A DNA stretch of 64,000 nt, from positions 96,134 to 160,133 of the forward strand of contig JAURWY010000025.1 in assembly GCA_030654695.1 (NCBI GenBank), given 5' to 3'. The notes below the pieces were generated by a model. The model was not told the origin of the DNA, searched no databases, and was given only the letters and a program-made list of their open reading frames with translations. Below are positions 1 to 8,904 of this stretch, one piece after another. The position numbers and the translations under genes were made by a program. Each line of letters starts with the position of its first letter. Within the stretch, counting starts at the first letter, position 1. The DNA is from Polaromonas sp. (GTDB lineage: Bacteria; Pseudomonadota; Gammaproteobacteria; Burkholderiales; Burkholderiaceae_C).

Positions 1-202
1 ATCAAGCCTAGGCTCAAAAGGGTCTGCGGACAAGGCCTCTGGAGGCCGTTTAATGGCCCTCAAAGGCTCCGCAACACCTTGGTTGGTGTCTGGAGGTTTG
101 TGCGCTTTTAAGGCCCCAAAAGGGCGCTAATTCGGTAGGTGAAAAGCTGCTGAAACAGGCTCAATTCAGCATGCATTACGCATTGCTTCGCCATTAGTTG
201 AC
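1..202. other. Non-coding left edge beside the integrase
   Basis: No convincing gene is seen in this stretch. It holds short GC-rich palindromes: GCCTAGGC near 7-14, GGCCTC-TG-GAGGCC at 34-47, and an imperfect GGCCCC-AAAA-GGGCGC near 113-128. These may form hairpins that end transcription of the leftward integrase or belong to an attachment region. No tRNA gene was recognised. Because the integrase reads toward this edge, the mobile element, if still present, should continue to the left of base 1. Confidence 0.4.
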
Positions 203-1186
203 CTACCCGAGCTTCAGTGCCAATGCCTGAGGACTCGGGTGGTAGTAACGCTGCAACATCTTCAGGCTCTTGTGCCCTGACACCGCCGCCAACTCGATCA
301 GGTTGGGTAGCTTCGTCGCCATGAGTGTGATGGCTGTGTGCCGCAAGTCATGGAAGTGCAGATCGATGAGGCCTGCCCGTTCTGCAGCTCTATCAAATGC
401 CGCAGAAACCGCGCAGGAACTCATGGGAAAGACACGCCCGTCATCATTGCGGGGCAAGGCTGCAAAAGTTGCTACCGCCTTGACAGACAGAGGAACAATA
501 CGACGATCGCCATTCTTGGTCGTTTGAAGAATAGCCACCTGCTCTTGCAAGTTAATGTGCTTCCATTGCAGCGCGAGTAGTTCGCCCCTGCGCATGGCTG
601 TTTCAAGAGCAATTTCAACAATTGGCTGCATCCATGGACTTCGGCGACCAAACGGTGTGAGTTCTGCAAAAAGTGCGGCCATTTCCTCAGACTTGAGAAT
701 ACGATTTCTGCCTTGAGGGGATGATGGTTTTCTAACTAAGGCAACTGGGTTTGGAATGTTGACCCCCCACTCACGACGAGCATGGTTGAAAACTGAAGAG
801 ATGTAAGCCAGCTCACGAATGACAGTTCCATTGGAGACCGCTTGAAGCCGCAGGTCACGATGCTGCGCAAGCAATGTGGGAGTGAGCTTTGAAATCGGAA
901 GATTGCTAAGTGTCCTTTGTTGAATTGCTCGTAGCTTGTATTGGTCCTCTGCCGCACCTTTCATCAACGGGGTGACATCGGCCAAGTAGCGATCAATCAA
1001 ATGGCTGAGGGTTGTCTTTTGCGCATCTGACTCGTCACGATAGATGCCTCTGAGTTGTTCATTGTCTTTTTCGTTGGCCCAGACTTGGGCGGCTTTCCGT
1101 GAGTCAAAAGACCTGACAAGAGTTGGGAAGCCCTTGATACGAATTCGGACTTGCCAAACATTGTTACGATTCTGAATGGATGCCAT
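203..1186 (-). CDS. Site-specific tyrosine recombinase (phage/island integrase)
   Basis: A 327-residue integrase of the lambda-type tyrosine recombinase family, which cuts and rejoins DNA at attachment sites. Residues 1-55 look like the small arm-binding domain of phage integrases, about 60-155 like the SAM-like core-binding domain, and 165-327 are catalytic. The active-site set is complete: R199 in TAMRRGEL, K224, H279 and R282 in HDLRH, H305 in SGHKS, and the nucleophile Y314 in QRYYHP. The gene is intact and starts with ATG. It lies 75 bases from the 3' end of moaC, a normal chromosomal gene, so this is probably the edge of an integrated element extending left. No excisionase is visible. 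Confidence 0.93.
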   Translation of the reverse strand: MASIQNRNNVWQVRIRIKGFPTLVRSFDSRKAAQVWANEKDNEQLRGIYRDESDAQKTTLSHLIDRYLADVTPLMKGAAEDQYKLRAIQQRTLSNLPISKLTPTLLAQHRDLRLQAVSNGTVIRELAYISSVFNHARREWGVNIPNPVALVRKPSSPQGRNRILKSEEMAALFAELTPFGRRSPWMQPIVEIALETAMRRGELLALQWKHINLQEQVAILQTTKNGDRRIVPLSVKAVATFAALPRNDDGRVFPMSSCAVSAAFDRAAERAGLIDLHFHDLRHTAITLMATKLPNLIELAAVSGHKSLKMLQRYYHPSPQALALKLG

Positions 1187-1200
1187 TCCTGTTCCTTCGG

Positions 1201-1220
1201 TGGAGCAGAAATGGAGCAGA
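1201..1220. repeat. Helix-phased direct repeat upstream of integrase
   Basis: TGGAGCAGA occurs at 1201-1209 and again at 1212-1220, an 11-base period, 15 bases upstream of the integrase start. Pairs of short direct repeats one helical turn apart are typical of binding sites for integrase arm domains or excisionases. The role is inferred only from position and spacing. Confidence 0.4.
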
Positions 1221-1261
1221 TTACAAAATCAATCGTTCACCGAGGGAGATCACGTTAGCGC

Positions 1262-1750
1262 TCACTTCTCCGCAATAAACGTCCCCGACTTGCCGCCATG
1301 TTTCTCCAGCAGCTTCACATCGGTGATGGTCATGCCCCGGTCGACGGCTTTGCACATGTCGTAGATGGTCAGCAGGGCGAGTTGCACAGCGGTCAGTGCT
1401 TCCATTTCGACACCCGTTTGGCCAACGGTTTCGACCGCGGCGTTGCAGATGATGCTGTTGGCGACTTCATCCGCATTGAACTCAACGGCAACCCGTGTCA
1501 GCGCCAGCGGATGGCAGAGCGGAATCAGATCGCTGGTTTTTTTGGCCGCCATGATGCCGGCGATGCGCGCGATGCCGAGCACGTCGCCCTTTTTGGCCGT
1601 GCCTTGCAAAATGATGGCCAGCGTGGCGGGGTGCATGATGATCCGGCCTTGCGCCACCGCGATTCGGTGGGTGGTGGCTTTGGCAGCCACGTCGACCATG
1701 TGGGCTTGGCCTTGTGCATCAAAATGTGTCAGTGCGGAGGTGCTTGTCAT
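1262..1750 (-). CDS. moaC: Cyclic pyranopterin monophosphate synthase MoaC
   Basis: MoaC acts with MoaA in the first step of molybdenum cofactor synthesis, converting the 3',8-cyclo-GTP intermediate to cyclic pyranopterin monophosphate in the cytoplasm. The 162-residue length is normal. Family motifs are present in order: [13 protein letters not shown] near residue 70, TGVEMEAL near 112 and [11 protein letters not shown] near 130, including the catalytic Lys and Asp of the last motif. The ATG start begins a normal MoaC N-terminus (a short variable stretch, then [12 protein letters not shown]). It stands alone between the integrase and a divergent M48 protease gene; no other mo-genes are in the window. 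Confidence 0.96.
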   Translation of the reverse strand: MTSTSALTHFDAQGQAHMVDVAAKATTHRIAVAQGRIIMHPATLAIILQGTAKKGDVLGIARIAGIMAAKKTSDLIPLCHPLALTRVAVEFNADEVANSIICNAAVETVGQTGVEMEALTAVQLALLTIYDMCKAVDRGMTITDVKLLEKHGGKSGTFIAEK

Positions 1751-1872
1751 GTTGTTTTCCTAGAGCGAGATGGGCACCATCATAAGAGCGAAGCTTTACT
1801 TTTTGTTCATGTCATCCGTGCAGAACGCGACTACCATCATGAGCTGGCTTCCAGCCTAATAATCCCCAAGAC

Positions 1873-3510
1873 ATGAGCCACTTGCCTTCCCAGAATTGCG
1901 TCACGATGATGACTCGATCCCGTGTCCTGTCGCGGGGCTGGATGAGTCGCGTCAGCTTGGTGTGTGGGCTGATGTTGGCCGCTGGCAGTGTTTCACAGGC
2001 CCAGTTGTCGATGCCACCCGTGCGTTCCAGTCAGTTGCCGTCATTGGGGGACGGATCCGATTTTTCGGCGGCCAAGGAACGACGCTTGGGCGACCGCATT
2101 GCGCTGAGTATTTTTCGCGACCCGGACTACATTGATGACCCGGTACTGGGGGATTATGTGCAGGGCATTTGGCAGCCTTTGATGGCGGCTGCCCGGGCCC
2201 GTGGCGAGTTGAGTGTTGAGCTTGAGGAACGCTTCGCATGGAAGGTGATGCTGGTGCGTGACCGCAGTGTCAATGCCTTCGCTTTGCCGGGCGGCTATCT
2301 TGGCGTGCACACTGGTTTGATCGCCGTGGTCAGCAGCCCCGACGAGTTGGCTGCCGTCATGGGCCACGAGCTCAGCCATGTGACGCAGCGGCATATCTCG
2401 CGGCTGATGACGCAGCAACAACAGCAAATGCCATGGGTCATCGGGGCCATGATCTTGGGCGCTTTGGCGGCCAGCAAAAACCCCGAGGCGGCAAATGTCG
2501 CGATCGTCGGTGGCCAGGCTGTCGCGGCCCAAGGGCAGCTTAATTTTTCCCGTGACATGGAGCGCGAGGCAGACCGTGTCGGCTTTGGTGTCATGGTCGA
2601 TGCGGGTTTTGAAGCGAGTGGTGTGAGCGCCATGTTTGAAAAGTTGCAGCAAGCCTCTCGACTGAATGACAACGGCTCTTTTCCTTATTTGCGATCGCAC
2701 CCGTTGACCACCCAGCGCATTGCCGAAGCGCGTGCGCGGATCCAGACGGCGCCACCCAGCGTTCTACAGGCCGTGCCGGGCAACGCGCATCTGCACAGCA
2801 TGATGTCGGCGCGGGCTAGGGTGCTCGGCGACCCCGGCGTCGATGAGCTTCGCCACATGGTCGACGAGGCGCAGCGTGCAGTGTCCGCCGCATCGCCTGC
2901 TGCAGTGCTGACGCCGGCGCTGGCTGGGAGTTTGTATGGTGGTGCTTTCGCGGCCAGTCGATTGCGCGAACATGCGCTTGCGCGCTCTTTTGCGGCGCGG
3001 CTCAAAGCCTTGGCTGCCAAGGTGCCAGTCGCCTTCAGCGCGACTCATTTGCTGGTGGTTGAGGTGGATGTTGGGGCTGGAAAAATCGCTGAAGCCGCAG
3101 CTGAGTCTCGTTTCGCGAGTGCGAACAGCCGAGCAGAATTGATGGTGCAGGCGCGTGCGTTGCTGGCCGCGGGCCGTGCCGCTGAAGTCTCGGACAAATT
3201 ACAAACGTGGGTGGTGATGCATCCCAAAGATGCATTGGCTTGGCAGTTGCTATCCGACGCTTGGGGTCGGCAAAATCAGTTCTCGCGTGCGGTTCGCGCC
3301 GAAGCTGAAAGTCGGGTTGCGCAGCTCGACTATCCGGCGGCGCTTGACCGCTTGAGGGCTGCGCAAGAGTTGTTGCGCAGCGGCCGAGGGGGAGCTGACC
3401 AAAATATGCATATCGAGTCGTCGATCGTCGACACGCGCACGCGCCAAGTGGCGTTGTTAGTTCGGGAACAGTCTCTCGAGGATAAAGTCGACCGCAAGCT
3501 GCAGCGCTGA
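1873..3510 (+). CDS. Exported M48 metalloprotease with TPR-like C-terminus (BepA-like)
   Basis: A 545-residue zinc protease of the M48 family, probably periplasmic and involved in outer-membrane protein quality control like BepA/YfgC. A signal peptide lies at about residues 24-44, ending SQAQ; an ATG at 1906 is an alternative start that fits the signal better. The zinc site is H165-E-L-S-H169, with the third ligand in the MEREADR motif near 230-232. A short hydrophobic stretch (188-200) sits in the substrate-gating region. Residues 300-545 are Ala-rich and helical, consistent with the TPR domain of BepA-type proteins. The 3' end overlaps the convergent membrane-protein gene by 54 bases. Confidence 0.9.
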   Translation: MSHLPSQNCVTMMTRSRVLSRGWMSRVSLVCGLMLAAGSVSQAQLSMPPVRSSQLPSLGDGSDFSAAKERRLGDRIALSIFRDPDYIDDPVLGDYVQGIWQPLMAAARARGELSVELEERFAWKVMLVRDRSVNAFALPGGYLGVHTGLIAVVSSPDELAAVMGHELSHVTQRHISRLMTQQQQQMPWVIGAMILGALAASKNPEAANVAIVGGQAVAAQGQLNFSRDMEREADRVGFGVMVDAGFEASGVSAMFEKLQQASRLNDNGSFPYLRSHPLTTQRIAEARARIQTAPPSVLQAVPGNAHLHSMMSARARVLGDPGVDELRHMVDEAQRAVSAASPAAVLTPALAGSLYGGAFAASRLREHALARSFAARLKALAAKVPVAFSATHLLVVEVDVGAGKIAEAAAESRFASANSRAELMVQARALLAAGRAAEVSDKLQTWVVMHPKDALAWQLLSDAWGRQNQFSRAVRAEAESRVAQLDYPAALDRLRAAQELLRSGRGGADQNMHIESSIVDTRTRQVALLVREQSLEDKVDRKLQR

Positions 3511-3807
3511 GTAAATCAGCGAACCCACCAGCGCAGCCCCAAAGCCGCGCACATTAAGGCCGCTCAACAGACTGGCAGCAGCCCAGAACAGCATGGCATT
3601 GATGACGAACAGGAACAAGCCGAGGGTGACCACCGTGACCGGCAAGGTGAGCAAGATCAGGATCGGGCGAACCACCACGTTGAGCGCCCCCAACACCGCC
3701 GCGGCCAACAACGCTGCGGTGAAACTGGTCAACACCACGCCAGAATAAAGATACGCCACGGCCAGCAAGGCCGTGGCGCTTAAAAGCCAATTGAAAATGA
3801 GTTTCAT
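3457..3807 (-). CDS. Four-TM membrane protein, phage-holin / YvlD-like family
   Basis: A 116-residue integral membrane protein with about four hydrophobic segments (near residues 5-25, 30-48, 52-75 and 85-105). It resembles the small YvlD-type proteins often annotated as phage holin family IV, which are found in ordinary chromosomes and have no proven holin role. The ATG at 3805-3807, beginning MKLIFNWLL, is chosen because the longer open frame upstream codes for Arg-rich, non-hydrophobic shadow sequence. It converges on and overlaps the M48 protease gene by 54 bases. Confidence 0.82.
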   Translation of the reverse strand: MKLIFNWLLSATALLAVAYLYSGVVLTSFTAALLAAAVLGALNVVVRPILILLTLPVTVVTLGLFLFVINAMLFWAAASLLSGLNVRGFGAALVGSLIYSALQLAVDFILERLFPN

Positions 3808-3847
3808 GGCCAAAGAATACCAGCGCCGGGCGGCGCTGGTGGACGCG

Positions 3848-4297
3848 TCAGTCTGTGGCGACGAGCAAGCCAGCGCTGGCCACTGCGGCGAAATAACCCA
3901 TCGTTCCTTGGCGCTCTTGGGCTTGCGTGGCTGTGACCGGTTGCAGATCCTCACCAAACTTAGGCCGACGGGCATCCAATATGCGCGCTTGACCGTGCTG
4001 CTTGATGAGCGCTTCGGTCTGATTGCACAGGCTCGCTTTGGCCATGCAGGTCTTGACCTCGTCGCCGTTGTTCGCCAGCGCCGGCACCAGCTGTGAGAAC
4101 ACCTTCTCAGCCCATTTGCCGCGCCAACTGTCGCGCGCACCGCGGGCCAGAAATTTGCTCACATGGCGCGTCATGCGCGGGGCACAACCGACCACAATCC
4201 AGCGAGTAGGGGTCTCTGAGCCCATGTCCTGCAACATGGGCTGCAGAAGTTGCAGGCCGTACGCGGCGTCATCAACGTAAACAATGATGTTGTGCAT
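3848..4297 (-). CDS. Hypothetical protein, possible tail-anchored stress-like protein
   Basis: A 149-residue protein that I cannot assign firmly. The N-terminus NIIVYVDDAAYGLQLL resembles the first strand and helix of universal-stress-type folds, and a WIVVGCAP strand follows near residue 35. The middle is basic and hydrophilic, with cysteines at about 38, 84 and 91. The C-terminus, from about MGYFAAVASAGLLVATD, is a short hydrophobic segment that could anchor it in the membrane. It lies between the TerC gene and the small membrane-protein gene on the same strand and may share their transcript. Confidence 0.7.
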   Translation of the reverse strand: MHNIIVYVDDAAYGLQLLQPMLQDMGSETPTRWIVVGCAPRMTRHVSKFLARGARDSWRGKWAEKVFSQLVPALANNGDEVKTCMAKASLCNQTEALIKQHGQARILDARRPKFGEDLQPVTATQAQERQGTMGYFAAVASAGLLVATD

Positions 4298-4345
4298 AAA
4301 GTTCTCCTTGCGTTGTCGTGGTTGAAAAACAGAAATATCAATGGG

Positions 4346-5074
4346 TTAGCGCGACGCTAGGTTGGAATCTTGATTCGAACTGTTGCGACGACCAGCCCAC
4401 CAACCAAAGCCCAGAACACCGGCGATGGAGATCGCATAGGTTGCCCACTTTGCGGCCAAATGTGAGATTTCTGTCGACGCGAAGTCTTTGGCGTCACCGT
4501 AGAGAGGGTCCAGCAGCTGTTCGCCAACGATCATATTGGCCGCAGTGAAGGCCAGCACAGCCGCGCCGATCTTGATGATGACTGGGAAGCGTTCCACCAG
4601 CTTGAGCACCATCGTGCTGCCATAAACGACGATGGGCACGCTGATCAGCAAACCGATGATGACGAGGTCAAAGTTGCCTTTGGCAGCGCCGGCCACGCCG
4701 AGTACGTTGTCAACGCCCATCAGTGCGTCTGCTACCACAATGGTCTTCATGGCGCCCCAGAAGGTGGTTGCGGCAGGACCGTCATGCTCTTTGCTGCCAT
4801 CTTCAGACAGTAGCTTGTAAGCGATCCAGATCAGGCCGAGACCGCCGACAAGCATGAGTCCGGGGATCTTCAAGAGCCAGACCACGCCAACGGTCATGAC
4901 CGAGCGAACCGCAATAGCGCCGACAGCGCCCCACATGATGGCTTTTTTCTGTAATTGAGGCGGAAGATTGCGTGCCGCCAGCGCGATGACGATGGCGTTG
5001 TCGCCCGCCAAGACCAAGTCAATCAGGATGATGGCCAGCAAGGCCGTCCACCAAGGGGTTGAAAATAATTCCAC
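4346..5074 (-). CDS. TerC-family integral membrane protein (metal efflux type)
   Basis: A TerC/Alx/YjbE-type membrane protein, a family linked to manganese export and tellurite resistance. About seven hydrophobic segments are visible, with the family signature VLAGDNAIVIALA near residue 30 and a second acidic motif, ADALMGVDNVLGVAG, near 110-125, thought to line the metal path. I chose the GTG at 5072-5074, giving a protein beginning MELFSTPWW of about 242 residues. A GGAG box lies 7 bases upstream and this N-terminus fits the family; a GTG at 5090-5092 is possible but has no good ribosome site. The gene sits behind a yybP-ykoY manganese riboswitch, so Mn2+ control is likely. Confidence 0.93.
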   Translation of the reverse strand: MELFSTPWWTALLAIILIDLVLAGDNAIVIALAARNLPPQLQKKAIMWGAVGAIAVRSVMTVGVVWLLKIPGLMLVGGLGLIWIAYKLLSEDGSKEHDGPAATTFWGAMKTIVVADALMGVDNVLGVAGAAKGNFDLVIIGLLISVPIVVYGSTMVLKLVERFPVIIKIGAAVLAFTAANMIVGEQLLDPLYGDAKDFASTEISHLAAKWATYAISIAGVLGFGWWAGRRNSSNQDSNLASR

Positions 5075-5164
5075 GTTCACACTCCAGTACACGAGTCACG
5101 ACAAGAAAATCCGCAGGCGGATTTCCAGCTTGAATGAATCGGTACAGGGAAATGGGGGTGTGCA

Positions 5165-5357
5165 GCAGCCTTGGGCTGCGAACGCCTCGATCTCACCTGT
5201 ACAGGCTTCAATCGAAGGTCTGGCTCGACATGCAGTGTCGCTGCATGTCCGACAAGCCGGAAGTTCAAAACTTCGTAATGACGACTTGCCGAAGAACTTT
5301 TGCTGTGGGTATGTTTGAACTTGTAATTCAGCAAAATCAGGGAGTTACTCCCCTTCG
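5165..5357 (-). promoter_or_regulatory. yybP-ykoY manganese riboswitch upstream of terC
   Basis: Read on the minus strand, this leader carries the conserved blocks of the yybP-ykoY class in order: GGGGAGTA (5346-5353), CGTCATTACG (about 5275-5284), a variable hairpin arm (GACATGCAGCG facing CACTGCATGTC), AGACCTTCG (about 5213-5221), then TGAGATCGAGGCGTTCGC near 5175-5192. This family binds Mn2+ between two docked loops and usually turns on exporters such as mntP, or TerC proteins such as alx. That matches the gene downstream. A GC hairpin (GCAGCC/GGCTGC) near 5163-5177 may be part of the expression platform. The assignment comes from remembered consensus blocks, not a covariance search. Confidence 0.88.
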
Positions 5358-5364
5358 TAAACGC

Positions 5365-5393
5365 ATTTGACACTAAAAAATGTTTTGGTGCAA
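5365..5393 (-). promoter_or_regulatory. Sigma-70 promoter for the riboswitch-terC transcript
   Basis: On the minus strand, TTGCAC (5388-5393) and TCAAAT (5365-5370) are separated by exactly 17 bases. Transcription would start near 5357, immediately before the AAGGGGAGTA block of the riboswitch, which is where a riboswitch transcript should begin. The -10 match is moderate. Confidence 0.65.
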
Positions 5394-5522
5394 TAGTTTC
5401 TTTACGGATGGCATTCGCGGTGATTTAGGCGCGGCTTTGGCATCTCGTCCATAATAAAAAATTGCTGTGATCCGTTGACCGCGTGGTCATCGAGAGCCAC
5501 CTTTTTTTTGATTTCTCCACCC

Positions 5523-5948
5523 ATGCCCGGCATCCACATCACTGACATTGAAGCCGCCATCAACTATTGGCGCGAGCGCTCGCCCTCGCCCGATGGCGTG
5601 ACGCTGGCCCCCGAGTTGCGCGCGTTAGCCGAGGTCTACGCCTTGCTGGTTTTTTATCACGAGGAAGAGGCTGACGAGGCCAGCTTTCCGCCCAAGGCGC
5701 TGGCCGCCTGGCTGACGTGGTATGAGACCACCGCCGACACGCCTTGCATTGCCATCTGCTCAACCAGCCAGGGCGACGAGATGTGCAAGGGTTGCGGTCG
5801 GACCTTTGACGAAGTGCAACATTGGCCGGCCATGTCGCCGGGCGAAAAGCGCGACACGTGGCGTCGCATCACGCTAGAGGGCGACTCTTGGCGCTTTGGC
5901 CGTTACGCTGACCGGGCACTGGAAAAAAAGACACCATGCTCCGCCTGA
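5523..5948 (+). CDS. DUF3717-DUF1289 two-domain small protein
   Basis: A 141-residue cytoplasmic protein of unknown function. Residues 1-75 match DUF3717 (ITDIEAAINYWRERSPS near the start, a helical domain common in Burkholderiales). Residues about 80-125 match DUF1289, with the cysteine set CIAICS, MCKGCGRTFDEV and the helix after it, likely binding a metal. The ATG at 5523 begins MPGIHITDIEAAI, the usual DUF3717 start; an upstream ATG at 5475 adds non-conserved sequence. Its last 13 bases overlap the next gene, so the two are probably co-translated. Confidence 0.85.
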   Translation: MPGIHITDIEAAINYWRERSPSPDGVTLAPELRALAEVYALLVFYHEEEADEASFPPKALAAWLTWYETTADTPCIAICSTSQGDEMCKGCGRTFDEVQHWPAMSPGEKRDTWRRITLEGDSWRFGRYADRALEKKTPCSA

Positions 5949-6259
5949 CCCAAGCACCGAATATTGCGATTGCGGCGTTATGGGTCGACGCGCTGCAACA
6001 AGCTGGTTTTTCAGCCAGCTTGCAGCGTTATTTTTTGAGCGGTATTGCGGGCGAATTGCCGCCTGACCAATGCCAGCCAGAAGTCTGGCTGACGCACGAT
6101 GACGAAGAGCCGCGCGCCCGCGAGTTGCTGGCGGCCTTGCAAAACCGGCCGCAGCGGCGTTGGCTGTGCTTTTGCGGGGAAACCGTTGAAGGTGGTTTTG
6201 ACCAGTGCTGGCAATGCGGCGCTGACATGCCTGCCAGCGCTGACGATGCGACGTTTTAA
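5936..6259 (+). CDS. DUF2007-type putative signal-transducing protein
   Basis: A 107-residue protein with an N-terminal DUF2007-like fold. It begins LRLTQAPNIAIAALWVDALQQAG and has an acidic middle, EVWLTHDDEEPRARELL, typical of that family. The C-terminal zinc-ribbon-like tail has CFCGE and CWQCGAD cysteine pairs near residues 78-95. It overlaps the DUF3717-DUF1289 gene by 13 bases and converges on purB 14 bases away. The biochemical role is not known. Confidence 0.82.
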   Translation: MLRLTQAPNIAIAALWVDALQQAGFSASLQRYFLSGIAGELPPDQCQPEVWLTHDDEEPRARELLAALQNRPQRRWLCFCGETVEGGFDQCWQCGADMPASADDATF

Positions 6260-6273
6260 GCGCTGAACCCAGC

Positions 6274-7728
<1,455 letters not shown>

Positions 7729-7813
7729 TCAGTGTCATTGCGAGCGCCGGCTGGAGCGCTCTGCTAAATCGCTAGAATCCCTCTCAAAGACTCACGACAG
7801 AATGCGCAGCACA

Positions 7814-8428
7814 ATGAAACTTATCGGATCAACCACCAGCCCTTACGTGCGCAAAGTGCGCATCGTCATGGCTGAAAAGAAATTGGACTATCAGTTTGTC
7901 CTAGAAAACGTTTGGGCAGCGGACACGACCATGCCGGACTCGAATCCGCTGGGCAAAGTGCCGTGTCTGGTGATGGAAGGCGGCGAAGCCGTTTTTGATT
8001 CGCGCGTGATCGTTGAATATCTGGACACGCTGTCGCCAGTGGGCAAGCTGATTCCGATGCAAGGTCGCGAGCGCGCTGAAGTCAAAACGTGGGAAGCGCT
8101 GGCCGATGGCTTGTTGGATGCCGCTATTTTGGCGCGTCTGGAAGCCTCGTGGGATGGTCGCACTGACGGCCAACGCAGCCAAGCTTGGATTGACCGTCAA
8201 ATGGGCAAAATCGATGCGGTGCTGAAAGCCATGAGCACCGGTCTGGGCGACAAGCCTTTTTGCAGCGGTGTGCACTTCAGCTTGTCCGACGTGGCCACTG
8301 GCTGCGCTTTGGGTTACTTGGATTTGCGCTTCGCAACCATCGATTGGCGCGAGCGGCATCCGAACTTGGCTCGCTTGCAAGAAAAGCTGGTGCAGCGCAG
8401 CAGCTTCATTGAAACCAATCCGGGCTGA
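7814..8428 (+). CDS. Glutathione S-transferase family protein
   Basis: A 204-residue soluble GST. It has a thioredoxin-like N-terminal domain (MKLIGSTTSPYVRKVRI, with the Ser/Tyr region that activates glutathione), the cis-Pro segment KVPCLVMEGGEAVFDSRVIVEYL at about 50-73, and an all-helical C-terminal domain. Start at the ATG at 7814; an ATG four codons upstream (7802) cannot be excluded. Substrate is unknown; similar proteins are annotated YibF-like. The gene converges on the NTF2-like gene with only 5 bases between stops. Confidence 0.93.
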   Translation: MKLIGSTTSPYVRKVRIVMAEKKLDYQFVLENVWAADTTMPDSNPLGKVPCLVMEGGEAVFDSRVIVEYLDTLSPVGKLIPMQGRERAEVKTWEALADGLLDAAILARLEASWDGRTDGQRSQAWIDRQMGKIDAVLKAMSTGLGDKPFCSGVHFSLSDVATGCALGYLDLRFATIDWRERHPNLARLQEKLVQRSSFIETNPG

Positions 8429-8433
8429 CCTGT

Positions 8434-8904
8434 TTATTGATTCGCCCGGCGTTTCAGCCAGCGCATGAAACTGCCCACAACGGGCAGTTTTTCGTACAGC
8501 TCTTCGGCGGCATCCCAGTAGTCGCGGTGTGACTCGATCAGGCCGTCGGCGTTGAGTTTCAGGTGCGAACCACCGCGCACGGTTTGCCAGTCCTCTGGGC
8601 TGAAGCGCTTGAAGCGAAAGACGAAATTCCACGTCAAAAAGCACTGCGTGCCATCGACCAATTGGCCCGTGACAACAAAGTGCGGCTGATCGAGTGCCGC
8701 GTACATGTGTTTGAAAACCGCCTGCACTTCAGCCAGCCCGCGGGCTTCATTGAAGGGGTCTTTGAACCACGCCTCGGCGGTGTAAAACGCACCCATGCGC
8801 GCCACGTCAGCCGGTTGCAGAGCTTCAAAAAAATGCACGATTCGCGCCACCGCCACGCGCTCGGCGGGCGGCCATACAGAGGGATCAGCGACGATGGCGG
8901 TCAT
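8434..8904 (-). CDS. NTF2-like / SnoaL-type protein
   Basis: A 156-residue protein of the NTF2-like cone fold. Seen are the N-terminal helix (ARIVHFFEALQPADVARMGAFYTAEAWFKDPFN), the central FEHM-like turn (VFKHMYAALDQPHFVV), the sheet (CFLTWNFVFRFKRF) and the end SHRDYWDAAEEL. This arrangement is usual for the SnoaL-like proteins that accompany lipid-modification clusters. Its start overlaps the SDR stop in an ATGA, so it is the last, translationally coupled gene of the operon running from 15648 to 8434. The C-terminal KRR tail is basic. Function unproven. Confidence 0.87.
   Translation of the reverse strand: MTAIVADPSVWPPAERVAVARIVHFFEALQPADVARMGAFYTAEAWFKDPFNEARGLAEVQAVFKHMYAALDQPHFVVTGQLVDGTQCFLTWNFVFRFKRFSPEDWQTVRGGSHLKLNADGLIESHRDYWDAAEELYEKLPVVGSFMRWLKRRANQ

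Noticed and set aside
1..202. tRNA gene as integration target at the left edge
   Set aside because: No cloverleaf with conserved GTTCRA or CCA-type end could be drawn; only short palindromes are seen.
3808..4140. N-terminal extension of the small membrane protein
   Set aside because: The added residues are Arg/Ser-rich shadow of the neighbouring hypothetical gene, and the ATG at 3805-3807 gives a normal hydrophobic start.
5134..5370. A 78-codon open frame on the plus strand upstream of terC
   Set aside because: It lies opposite the conserved riboswitch blocks and has no similarity to any protein family I know.
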